Assembly: GCA_947179485.1 (NCBI GenBank)
Contig: OX359245.1
Coordinates: forward strand, 27,329,067 to 27,393,066
Direction of reading: 5' to 3'
Length of the DNA stretch: 64,000 nucleotides
Source: Allacma fusca
Taxonomy: Eukaryota; Arthropoda; Collembola; Symphypleona; Sminthuridae
Each line of letters starts with the position of its first letter. The first letter of the stretch is position 1. Below the pieces are notes generated by a model. The model saw nothing but the letters and a program-made list of their open reading frames with translations, made no database searches and had not been told where the DNA came from. Made by a program: the position numbers and the translations under genes. Positions 23,509 to 33,700 of the stretch are shown in pieces.

Positions 23509-26500
23509 ATTAAAGACTATAAAATTTACACGATTTTTGAAAAAAAAAAAACAATGTCCCTACTTCCAAATCTGGAATGTAAAAATATAATAAAAAAAAA
23601 TAAGTTATCTTTGCCTACGCTCAAGTCCAGACGGGATTTAAATTGAAACTAAATTACAAAGGAACTAGCTCAGTTCAGTTTTAAGGGTTTTAAGAGAAAC
23701 TTTGTTGCTGGAGTTCAATGGAACAGGTTTTATTTCCCGTATTTGTGCCTCATGTATTCTGGGACCAGAAATGTATTTTTGTGCAGTTAGTAATTACAGT
23801 GAGTAAATACGGGTTGAAATATCCTGCATAGTAGAGGAGACTGAGTACCTTTAAAATGCAACGTATATTATAGGATGTTAGGTGGGAATAATGAGACTCA
23901 TTTGGTCCAGGTGAGTTGATATGGATGGGATTTTACATGGGATCTTTTTGGACATTAGCGCAATCAACATGTTTTTTAATCTTAAAAGGAACTTTTCGCA
24001 AGTGCCCCAAGGATATTTCTGGGGAACTTTGTAGAACGCTTAGTATTTAATTACAGGTAGTTGAATTTCAGTGGAGGGTTCCGTTGCTGACGCCTTTTGG
24101 TTAGAGCTGCGCTAGAGCTACTTTTTTTGCAGCATTTGTGCCCATATGCTGCTTGTTCTTAAAGTCTTCCTGTAGGTGACTGTCTTGGGTTTAGGTTAAG
24201 CAAAAAATAATGTATTTCTTAAACCATGCAGTAAGTAAATGCCTTGATACCCACTTGTACAGTTTTTGACATGGAAAAATAATATTTGGCCGAAAGGATT
24301 CACCCCGAAATTTGATAAAGTCTAGTTTTTCGGTCAAGTGACATTTTTTACTGTCCCTCACTCTTTATTTCACTGTGGACGGAAGTTTTAGCGCAAATTT
24401 TGATAAAATTTGGAAAGGATCTGGAAAACATTTATATTTTGTTTCAAATTGAGAGTTTCAAATTGAATCTCGAGAACATATACTCTTGAGATTCAAATCA
24501 AAATACAGCTCCATGTATATGAAAATTTTTGGAGTTTCTTGAAAATAATAATTCTTGGAAATAACATTGAAAATTTCACTTCTAACGTATCCGGGTGTGG
24601 ACATTTGGTGTAGCTCTAAGTAAAAAGTGACAGCATCAGAATGTAACTCTAAAGTCAACAACCTTTACAAATTTAGCTAAGAACTAATAAGTTTCAGAAA
24701 ACTGTTTCTGGGACAGTTGCGAAATGTTCCTTGTTAGTGGCAGGGAAATCTCTCGTGCGGTAATTATAATTATTTCTGTAATGGGAAAATCCTATCCTGG
24801 ACAAGTGCTCGGACAGATTACGGGTAATACTCGAGTAAATGAGTATAGAAACTACCCGGACATACACGAGTTGTACTCGTAAGTATACAGGCAATACTCA
24901 GGTATACTCTGAATTTAGGACAATAAATTGGGTACAGAAATGGGTATACGGTATGGGTAATCATCCAGTGGTAGTTAGGTGGTACTCAATTGATTCGTGT
25001 CACACGTATGTGTATAAAATATTAAAAATTTATAAAATAAATTAAGCCCTGCATCATGAAACCCACTATTCACTTTTGGGTACTTCGAGGATTCCTGTTA
25101 GAATAAATTACTTTAGCTAACACCTGCGAGGCGCGGATCTGGTGAAGTTGCTTTGTAACTATATATACAGACACTCGTGTTAGTGAAATAGCCTTGGGGC
25201 TTCACAACGTTCCCGCTTTCCTTTTCGCTGCATTCTAACACTTCTAATGTTTCCTTTCAGGAATTTAACAAAAAAAAACACGTGAAGATTCACAGGTTTT
25301 ACCGACGGAAGGGGGTGTAGGTAAATTTTTGTCGCATTAAGCGTATAGGTACAGGTAAACCGTGGGTGCGCTAAGGGTCCAAGTAAATTTTAGGTACAAT
25401 AAGGGTGCAGGTTAATTGAGGGTAATTACATTAAGTGTACAGGTAAATTGTGAGGGTATTATGGTTATAGGAAAATATTGGGTACATTAGGTAATGTACA
25501 GGTAAATTGTGAGTGCATTAAGGTTAAAAGAAAATTGTGGGTACATTTGGTAATATACAGGTAAATTGTGAGTGCATTAAGGTTATATGAAAATATTGGG
25601 TACATAAGGTAATGTACAGGTAAATTGTAAGTGCATTAAGGTTATATGAAAATATTGGGTACATTAGGTACTGCACAGGTAAATTGTAAGTGCATTAAGG
25701 TTATATTAAAATAGTGGTTATACATTAGGTACTGTGCAGGTAATTGTGAGTGCATTAAGGTTATATGAAAATATAGGGTACATTATGTAATATACAGGTA
25801 AATTGTGACTTTACTAAGGGTAAGGGTAAAGTGTTTCAACACTACGGTTATAAGTAAAATGTGAGTGCATTAGAATACATTTAAATGCTGCTTACAATAA
25901 GTTTACAGGTAATTTGTAGGTACATTATGAGTGCATTGTTGTACATTGCATTTGGAGATAATGGTACTTCCTTTTAATTTAAAATATTGGCCATGGTACT
26001 GAAAACGTTTGCCGGTTACTCGAGTACGGATTTTGATAATTAAAGGTACATCATTTTGTCCCCCCCGATCTTCGGGCACGGGATATACCGTTTCTGTTCC
26101 CAGCCCTAGCACTTTCCTGGACTGACTCAGATCATGTAATGAGTATGAAAATATTTTATTAATCAGAGCTTTCCAATGTTAGAATTCCTAGTAGGAATTC
26201 ATCTATTCCCGTAAACCGGCTTTGCCATAAATTGTGAATGAGGTTGGAGCAGATATGCAGCTGTAATTTATTACGATAAGTAGTTCAATGTGCATTGATC
26301 ACAATAATGTGGGAGAATAATGTGAGAAATTTTCTTTAACTAGTTTCCCAGGTGATGTTCCTACTGTATTTGGAACGTTGAAGACATTTGTATTAATCTA
26401 AAGTAAAAAATTGTCATTCATGCTTCTATAAGCAGGGACATTATTTCGGGGGATAGGAAACATGCCCAAGAATATTGGCCTCCTTGATAAACGTACCTTT

Positions 26501-26584
26501 GATGTACATCATCAGGATTTACCCATTTAGATGTTGAAGACCTGTGTCAAGTTCTGTGAACTCCTGTGGTTGAAGACAGCGTAT
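23509..26584. other. Intergenic region between ELO copy 1 and the giant LTR element
   Basis: AT-rich, no recognised gene. The proximal part upstream of 23508 should hold the ELO copy 1 promoter, but I see no clear TATA box. The notable content is a 59-bp minisatellite at about 25320-25920. Open frames such as 24458-24661 and 25903-26112 (minus) have no recognisable motif. Confidence 0.6.
25320..25920. repeat. 59-bp minisatellite
   Basis: Tandem array with unit about 59 bp. Each unit has AGGTAAATTGTGAGTGCATT, then AAGGTTATATGAAAATATTG, then GGTACATTAGGTAATGTAC. Around six good copies lie at 25440-25805, with degraded copies on both sides. All copies share orientation. Confidence 0.85.
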
Positions 26585-27169
26585 TGTTACGGATATATTA
26601 TAAATAGGCTACGATAAGCATAAAATACGTCAGCAAATACTTTTCAAGGTTGTAAGCAAAGGCTACGTGACACCAAACGCTGACCAAACATAATTATAAG
26701 AAAAGGAAAGGAAATGATTCAGATTATTTAATACACAATAAGATAAGAAGAGAATAAGATTAGATTAGAGTAAGACACGTAGGATAAGAACAAGTTCCAA
26801 TCTCGACTTCAAGCAAGCAACATCAAGAGGAGCCGCACCTAGAGTCCACTCCCTCCGGGATGAAGCTCAAAAGGTAGCAAGCGGGGCTACGTGAAATCGG
26901 GAGATTTCATGAGAAGAAGAGATTCAGAATTTCATTCTATTTTTAGTGTTAAATGTTCAGTTCACGTTTTGTGTAAATTGTATCGGTTCTAGGAACAATA
27001 ATTGGCCAAAATAAAGTACACATGAACTACACACAGAACTCGATAAGTTCCATTTATTCATGAGTTTCACCAACATCGAAACCATAATTCAGGGGAATGG
27101 AACGCCCGAACCTAGGCTACATTGTCGTTACCCATACAACATCATATACCCGGGTAGCACAACGTAACA
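26585..27169 (+). repeat. 5' LTR (585 bp)
   Basis: Begins TGTTACGG and ends GTAACA, forming a 6-bp terminal inversion. A TATAAATA sequence lies at 26599-26606 and an AATAAA signal at 27010-27015. It aligns with 54034-54619 along its whole length with 10 substitutions and one single-base indel. Confidence 0.97.
27010..27015 (+). terminator. LTR polyadenylation signal AATAAA
   Basis: AATAAA in the 3' half of the 5' LTR. The same site is at 54459-54464 in the 3' LTR, where it would end the element transcript. Confidence 0.6.
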
Positions 27170-27200
27170 TGATGTTTCTGCCAGGCCCTAGGGTTTCGGT

Positions 27201-27219
27201 AGGGACCCGGAGGGTCTTT
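27201..27219 (+). promoter_or_regulatory. GC-rich hairpin just after the 5' LTR
   Basis: GACCC, a GGA loop and GGGTC, extended to an eight-pair stem by one A-U and two G-U pairs. It lies 32 nt after the LTR, in the place where primer-binding or dimerisation structures usually sit. Confidence 0.45.
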
Positions 27220-27838
27220 AGGTCACGGGAGACCAGAGGACGACCCTGTGACAAAGACCGAACTTTGTAGCAAGTCAGGTCGTAGTTTCAAAATTCACGG
27301 GATGGAAGTATGGGGTCCGACACGGAGGAAATGTTCGCATCTCTCTCCAGGGCCACCCGAAACTTCTCGTGAAAGGCAGTTATAACATGCAACAAAATGT
27401 TACCTCAAGAAAGAAAATTGGGAATTATCATCACGCGCGGATTCAAACTCTAAGTCCGAAATCCTATTGCGGCACTATAAAAAGAACTATTTTACGGCCA
27501 GAAATATTATTTTAAGTGACCAGTGAAATTGGGACTCTTTCCACCCGGAAAATTAGGGGAAGAGGACGTCCAATAATGTAATACAATTTTTCTTTAAGGT
27601 TCATGAATTTCATGTTTAGGAGCTCATTATTTTTGTAACGTAGTTACGAGGCGCACTTAAATCTCAGGAGTAATTAACCAGAAGTTAGGTGCAAACCATA
27701 GATTTAAATTAGAAAATTGCGCATATATGTATATGTATTTTGTGGTTTTCAGAGTACATAGTAGGTGTATGTGCATCATAATTTTCACCAAAATTAGCTT
27801 CTTCCAGTAAAAATAAGTCTTCGTCTATCTTTTTAGAC

Positions 27839-27866
27839 GCCTAAAGGGCCGGGCTTGAGTGTAGGC
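27839..27866 (+). promoter_or_regulatory. Leader hairpin 1 of the conserved-loop array
   Basis: Stem GCCT/AGGC (4 bp). Loop AAAGGGCCG - GGCT - TGAGTG with one change in the second block and an extra A. Confidence 0.7.
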
Positions 27867-27901
27867 ATAAACAGTGTCGTATTGTAAAGGGTATTATTCC
27901 G

Positions 27902-27926
27902 GCTGAAGGGCCGGCCTGAGCGCAGT
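27902..27926 (+). promoter_or_regulatory. Leader hairpin 2 of the conserved-loop array
   Basis: Stem GCTG/CAGT (three pairs plus a G-U), with TATTAT/ATAATA as a possible outer stem. Loop AAGGGCCG - GCC - TGAGCG. Confidence 0.75.
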
Positions 27927-27964
27927 ATAATAGTAGCCTTTCTCTTCGTAAATAAGGACAATAA

Positions 27965-27993
27965 TTTCAAAAGGGCCGGATTGAGCGTTGAAA
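27965..27993 (+). promoter_or_regulatory. Leader hairpin 3 of the conserved-loop array
   Basis: Perfect 6-bp stem TTTCAA/TTGAAA. Loop of 17 nt: AAGGGCCG - GAT - TGAGCG. Confidence 0.85.
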
Positions 27994-28229
27994 CTCTTTA
28001 AATCTTCAAATTACTTTTCAAAGTTTCGGGAAACCCCAGGCTAAGGGATAGGAACCCGTAACACAATTCAAATCTTTCAGTCAATTAGGACAAGCTTTTA
28101 TTTATACAAGACTCTCAAAATTCACTTTTCAAGCTTAGTTTAAAGCAAAATATGATCTATTTTTCAGTAAATAACGCAAAAAATAATTTTTCACTCATTT
28201 CTCTCTTTTTTTCGCCTTCTAGTATAAGC

Positions 28230-28260
28230 ACATTTGAAAGGCCGGTCTGAGCGCAAATGT
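28230..28260 (+). promoter_or_regulatory. Leader hairpin 4 of the conserved-loop array
   Basis: Perfect 7-bp stem ACATTTG/CAAATGT, the longest in the array. Loop of 17 nt: AAAGGCCG - GTC - TGAGCG. Confidence 0.88.
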
Positions 28261-28444
28261 CTTTGATATCTTTAACCTTCAAATTTAATTAGGAGCCCAT
28301 GGCTAGTGAGGCTAAAACCCAATTAAAACTCTTTCTCTCAAAATTACTTTCCTTCGTCTGAGGTGTAGTTATACACGGACGAAAAATATGACCTATCTTT
28401 ACCATTTTCAAACATCTCTTTTCTTCTTCACCTTTTTCCATTTC

Positions 28445-28479
28445 TACCAGAAAGGCCGACCGTCATTGAGCGCTGGGTA
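28445..28479 (+). promoter_or_regulatory. Leader hairpin 5 of the conserved-loop array
   Basis: Stem CCAG/CTGG, then one bulged G and TA/TA. Loop of 22 nt: AAAGGCCG - ACCGTCAT - TGAGCG. Confidence 0.75.
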
Positions 28480-28531
28480 ATTAGAAAATAATTTGTCATG
28501 GTTTTGGCAAATATTAGGACTCTAAAGTTAA

Positions 28532-28557
28532 TCCGGAAGGCCGACTGTGAGCACGGA
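28532..28557 (+). promoter_or_regulatory. Leader hairpin 6 of the conserved-loop array
   Basis: Stem TCCG/CGGA. Loop GAAGGCCG - ACTG - TGAGCA, the last base differing from consensus. Confidence 0.7.
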
Positions 28558-28668
28558 GCATATCAGATTTCAGTTAGTCATTTGCAAATCAAAGCCTAAT
28601 TATCTCAGTTAGAGAGCATAGGTAGATCAGATCATCTAAAGATCATAGTATGTAAGGTGAACAAAATT

Positions 28669-28699
28669 TTTCGGAAGGGCCGAATTATAAGCGCCGAGG
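28669..28699 (+). promoter_or_regulatory. Leader hairpin 7 of the conserved-loop array
   Basis: Stem TCGG/CCGA extended by two G-U pairs. Loop of 19 nt: AAGGGCCG - AATTA - TAAGCG, one change from TGAGCG. Confidence 0.72.
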
Positions 28700-28737
28700 T
28701 AATTAGGACAGTTTAATTAAGGTTTCAACAAAACTTA

Positions 28738-28769
28738 GTCCAAAGGGCCGAGGTACATTGAGCGTGGAC
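28738..28769 (+). promoter_or_regulatory. Leader hairpin 8 of the conserved-loop array
   Basis: Perfect 5-bp stem GTCCA/TGGAC. Loop of 22 nt: AAGGGCCG - AGGTACAT - TGAGCG. Confidence 0.83.
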
Positions 28770-28826
28770 ATATTGGCATAGTACATAAGCATACATATAA
28801 GAAAATTCTCATCTACGTAGTTTAGG

Positions 28827-28855
28827 GATTGAAGGGCCAAGACATGAGCGCAATC
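28827..28855 (+). promoter_or_regulatory. Leader hairpin 9 of the conserved-loop array
   Basis: Perfect 5-bp stem GATTG/CAATC. Loop of 19 nt: AAGGGCCA - AGACA - TGAGCG. Confidence 0.83.
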
Positions 28856-29012
28856 ATTGTTGTATATTAGTTTTATTACACGTAGAATCCGAGAGGCTAG
28901 GAAGATTAGGAGGGACCTTATGGTTTAGTAGGGTTCGAGTCATTCCAAGCACGGAGGTGATCGGACGGAGTGCCGACAAAAGTACCGATAAGCCTGTGAC
29001 CTACTAGAGGTA

Positions 29013-29041
29013 ATCGGAGAGGCTATGATTGACGCACCGAT
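29013..29041 (+). promoter_or_regulatory. Leader hairpin 10, degenerate copy
   Basis: Perfect 5-bp stem ATCGG/CCGAT around a 19-nt loop, AGAGGCTA - TGAT - TGACGCA, which keeps AGGC and TGA only. Probably a decayed or divergent member of the array. Confidence 0.45.
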
Positions 29042-29587
29042 ATAGGTATATGTTTGTAATGTGCCCGAGCTAGCGGATAGGTAACAGCAATGACTATTAC
29101 TAGTAAGGAGGTCCATGGGATTTGGATAGGATAACAGGGGACATTCCAAAGCACGGATGTTCACTTTAAAATCTATGTATGCGGTTTCCAGCTATGGCCA
29201 TACATGAGGACTTTCATATTTATTACTTCTTCCATAGATGACTCATGGTTTTGAGTGCATCATAAGATTAGCCATTCTCGAAGGATTATAGGGATAGGAA
29301 TTCAGTAAATTCTGGTGCTTTCAGTTTTTATTGTCTACGTCAGATACAAGCCTTGCTGATGGTAGGATCGGTTCAAGGAAGTTCTTAGGTACGAATTAGG
29401 ACGCGAAACTTATCCATCGAGGTAGAAGGGTAATTAGTAGCGAGGAATACAGTCCTTATTAATTCTGGGAGTTATTACAGGAGTATTTAGGGAAATTTAG
29501 GCAACACCAGCCCGAATGTGAGGAGTGTTGATTGACAATAAGACTGATAATTTAAGGAGTTAGACGCAACTAGCCATTGCCAATAAG

Positions 29588-29745
29588 TAAGTTTAAGTGG
29601 ATTAAGTTTTAAGGGGAGTAAGTTTAAGGACATTAAGTTTTAAGAGGGTTAGGATTTAAGGAGAGTAAGTTTTAAGAAGGTTTAAGTTTTAAAAGGACAC
29701 TAAGTTTTAAGGGGAATAGGTTTAAGGAGTTTAAGTTTAAAGGAT
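29588..29745 (+). repeat. Purine/T-rich repeat array in the leader
   Basis: About nine irregular copies of a 15-20 bp unit built on TAAGTTTTAAGG(A/G)G. It lies between the hairpin array and the first ORF. No coding potential. Confidence 0.7.
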
Positions 29746-30220
29746 GAAGTGTAAAACAGTTAGGTTGTAGTGAAGGTTAAAATTACGAAAGGAATAGGTT
29801 ACAAAAGGAATTAAGATTAGAAAGGTTTAGGTTTTAAGGAAGTTCAGGTGGTAACACCAGGAGGTACTCATTGGAAAGTTAGGATTACAAAAATTAAGTT
29901 TTAAGACAGAGTCACAGCTAAAGTCAGGGACGTTCAGGGATTGAACACTTAGGTTATAAGCATAGAAAATTCTTTTCCAAGTTTTCATCACCAATTGGCA
30001 GAATTAAGTCTAACAACTAGGGTTATATAAGCATAGCCATACAAGGCAAAATTTTAGGAAACGGTTTAAGTTGAAATTTGGCATAAGTTTTAAGAAGGTT
30101 TTCAGGGTTGAAATTGACGAAGGAACTCTCACAACCGTCAAACAAATTCATAAAACCAAACTCTACGAAACGCCTTAGCATTTTTCAGCCCATCAAGAAA
30201 AAGTTAGGACGTTTACAGGT

Positions 30221-30757
30221 ATGGAACCTGAAAAGAACCAACATCCATCAAGAAGGGAACCACCACCTGCGCCTTCAATACCATCTCGAAGGACTACGCG
30301 ATCTTCAGGACCAGTGCCACAGAATGAAACAGGCTTGGAGGAGATCCTCGCCCGTAGGAAAGAGGAGAGGAAAGCAGCGAAAGCCAAAGCTAATACAGCA
30401 ACGGCAGGTGTTGACCTCTCTTCAACATCTACAGCTTCGACATCTACAGTCATGGAAGAATCCGGCAGTACAACCCTGGCATTATCTGCACAAAGTCCAT
30501 CGTTCTCGCAGGCCACGGGGCACGGAGATAATCCTGACAATAATGATGAAAGCATGGATGGGTTCTTGGACACGGTGTCAACACCTGTAACAGGTACGGC
30601 AACCAGTCCTAGACGAACACCAACAGTATCGACAGCGCAAACACCAAAGTTTTCAAAAACAAAGGTGGCGCAAGGACAAAATCTCCATAGACTAGCTATG
30701 CAACGAGAACCGTATCGCAAATATCAGAACCAGTCCACAAGGGATTACAACGCGTAA
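30221..30757 (+). CDS. Leader ORF of the giant element (N-terminal part of Gag?)
   Basis: Open frame of 178 codons from an ATG that follows the leader; Pro/Ser/Thr-rich start (MEPEKNQHPSRREPPPAP), an acidic/basic middle and no recognised domain. It ends at TAA 30755-30757 and overlaps by 62 nt the gag frame, which lies one base ahead (+1) and opens at 30696. The gag frame has no ATG until 32106, so this ORF most simply supplies the start of a fused product, by +1 frameshifting near the GCG-TAA end or through an indel in this copy. A separate small protein is possible. It is not the Ogre-type ORF1 as far as I can judge. Confidence 0.55.
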   Translation: MEPEKNQHPSRREPPPAPSIPSRRTTRSSGPVPQNETGLEEILARRKEERKAAKAKANTATAGVDLSSTSTASTSTVMEESGSTTLALSAQSPSFSQATGHGDNPDNNDESMDGFLDTVSTPVTGTATSPRRTPTVSTAQTPKFSKTKVAQGQNLHRLAMQREPYRKYQNQSTRDYNA

Positions 30758-33700
30758 GAGACTGAGCAACAGCCGTTGCGAGACAGCCACCCACAAGGGT
30801 AGCCCAAGAGCACCCACGACTTCACCCGCAACCAAGACAGGTAATAGGACACCAGCAGGGAGCTCTACGGCACAACCGAAAGTGACCCCGAGGTCCAGTA
30901 ATTCCTGTCACTCGACCCCTACAACATGTGAAAGGGGGCAATCAAGCCGACACAGCAACTCTCACGAGATAACACAGCAAATCAACCCAGTACACATCTC
31001 ACCTACCGGTCAAAACAGACAAGTTTCAACGGAAAATACGCCGAGAAATCGACCAACACAACCCAATCTGCAATTTAGGCCTCAACCCACCCAAGACGAT
31101 TTGGAGACCGCAACTGAGGAGGTCGAGTCCACCCAAATTGGTAATACATCACAGGCTAACGTTAAGAAAGATTTGGCAACAACCAAATTATACGTCAACA
31201 CAGATTCCACCCAGGAAAACAATAACGAGCAACTGGTACACCGAGTTTACCAGTCACCGGGAGGTCGAATCTACGTACACCCACCCGTACACGCTTTGCG
31301 AGCACCGCCACTTGACGTTAGTGAGTCAGCTTTAAGAACATTGGTGCAAGTAGGAAGACAACTAAGGGAACAAAATCCGTCAATAACTATAGCCAACACC
31401 ATCAGAAATTCTGACACATGTACTTACTATCAGGCATTTAGACCCCAAGACAGATTTACCGTCTATCAATCACCGAGAGGCTCGTTATATAACAGCATAC
31501 TCATAGGACGCACAGGTATACACCGCCACATTCTACGAGGTCAAGACATCCTGCAACGAGCAACCAACAACGACAGGACCATCGTAGAAGGTGGAGAGCT
31601 AGTAACAGCACCACAACCACCACCGTCGGAACAAACGTCGAGAAGCGGCGAGTCATACGTCCAAGGTGACACCCTAAGGTCACGGACAGCGACACCTGCA
31701 TCAACAACACGTGCAGCAACGACCTTTGCAGTACCAGCCAGACCAACTGGAAGGTTTATAACCAGGTCAGCCAACCAACCAAAGGCACCGACAGCTCCAG
31801 CTGCCGCCGCCAGGCCAAATTCAGCGGTAGCAGGACCATCTCGAATCACTACAACTCCCACTACAGGTCAAGGTACAGTCAGTTGGCTTGACGACTTACA
31901 ACACGGAGTTAACATTTGGACAGGACCCAGTGGCAGAGTGTACACCAGCGAAAACGAAACAACCGAAGACGAATTAGTACCAAGTAGAATAACAGTAAGG
32001 CAATACGCCAAGATTGCCAGAAAACAAGACAGATCTAGAAACCAGGGAATAGAAAACGAAGCGACTTGGACAGGTCAAGTGAGACGTCTAATTTACTTCA
32101 ATAGAATGGACGGTATAATACAACAAAGGTTTAGACCAACTAGAAATTCTGATTTTGAGGCATTCGCAGCTACAAGAGCAGAACACGAGGAAATTGTTCT
32201 GAGTAGCAATCCCATAGTTACCTTTTGGAGGATACTAGCTCAAAGATCATTAGACCCAAATCAAGTCACTAGCTACATTGCATCCGATTTTAGGCTCTAT
32301 CACAGACACATCAGTCTACCCAACGGCATTCGCAGACAAAGAGTACCACCAGGTTTCTTGGAAAACATCGAGAACGAATACGACCACCAAGAGGCGTTAA
32401 GCAGATTAGTTCACGACCGTAGCGTCGAAATCCTGACTGATACGTCTAGTGAAGAGGAAGTAGAGCGGATCATCCAGAGAGACGCTCCTAGGCGCGAAAA
32501 CGAACAGCATAGCAGTGCACAGTCTAGCGCAGAGACAGAGCACATTTTCATTGGAGTTGACGAAGAGGACTTCATTATTCCAGAAGTACCCGGTCAATTT
32601 ACTATAAGAATCTCTATAGACGACGCCTACGACGCAGCGTTCAGAGCAATTGAAAGAGACGAAGAAATACAAAAGGAAGTCCGATTTGTGGACAATACCG
32701 GAGAAACTCACTTCTTCCCAAGATTCCGACTTCGGGATCTTAGCCCGGAAACTCAAGTTGTACTCACTCAAGTCAGAAGGAAACGCAAACCCTTACGAGC
32801 ACGCCTTCAAATCGGAAATAACCAACCAAGACCACCAGGCCCAGGACCAAGCGGGTCAGGGAGAGGCAACCACTCACAAGGAGCTAACAACAACAACTCC
32901 CACGGTCAACGAACATGCCAACAAAGGTCGAATCCAGGTCGAGGAGGCTCGAAAGGAGGACGACACATCGGAGGCAGACGGAGAGGAAGGAGTGACCCCG
33001 GAAGTTCCGGAGGAAGTAGCTCATCATCCAGCTCCAGTAGTAGCAACCCCAGTAACCCTCACGACTTCGAAGCCTTCGACAACTGGAGGAATAGACAGAT
33101 TGTGAACAGAAACAATATCTTCAATCAGGTCAACGTTAACATCATCAACCCATACGTACCAGTCAACCTAAATCAGGGAATACGTATTGAAGACGTTGCA
33201 GACGAAGAGCAGGTACGAGTAATTCCAAGGAGACATCTGGACGACGACATGACCGCCCTCATGTTTCCCAAAGTAGAATTCAAACCGGGTGTAGATGACC
33301 CAGAGACAGCCTTCGCAACAGCCGAACTCCAGACCAACAGGTTCGGAGGAGATACCATCATAACCAGGATGCAATACGTACAGATCATCTTTGACCCACC
33401 CGTCAGGGATTGGATCAGAAATTGGATTTCCGAACGGAGATTACATGAGGAACAACCATACGACACCATTGACTGGGATGAATTCAGAGAGGAATTTCTA
33501 ATAAGGTATAGTATTACCGACCAAATGATACGTACGCTGATAGAAAAGCGAAAGATGCACACAGATGAAGACCCATGTGCTTACATAGATGCGAAATTAG
33601 CATTAATCAATAGAGTCGACAGATTTATGCCCGAAATGGAGAAAATCAGACTCTTACGTGCAGGATTAACATCTGAATACATAGTCTTCTGCCGAGGATG

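Larger units (their letters stand above)
27170..30220 (+). other. 3-kb leader (5' UTR) of the giant element
   Basis: Untranslated region between the 5' LTR and the first plausible ATG. No tRNA primer-binding site starting TGG is visible directly after the LTR; the sequence there is TGATGTTTCTGCC. A strong GC hairpin lies at 27201-27219. The central part holds nine to ten hairpins with a common loop, listed separately. At 29588-29745 there is an array of TAAGTTTTAAGG units. Only short frames without motifs occur. The length and structure suggest RNA functions such as packaging, dimerisation or translational control. Confidence 0.8.

Noticed and set aside
28928..28945. B-box-like GGTTCGAGTC in the leader
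   Set aside because: No A box, anticodon arm or acceptor stem around it; not a tRNA gene.
27839..29041. CRISPR array
   Set aside because: The repeated units have variable flanks that pair with each other and irregular spacing (about 60-265 bp); this is eukaryotic retroelement leader sequence, not a direct-repeat/spacer array.
30108..30590. Open frame overlapping the leader ORF in the gag frame
   Set aside because: Starts at a non-ATG codon, closed by stops before gag opens at 30696, and its basic, Gln/Leu-rich translation looks like a shifted reading.
30193..30720. Long minus-strand open frame over the leader ORF (175 codons)
   Set aside because: Antisense shadow of a coding region; no motif and no promoter seen.
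32650..33105. Second open frame inside gag (151 codons)
   Set aside because: Lies wholly within the Gag frame, low-complexity charged translation; shadow of A-rich coding.
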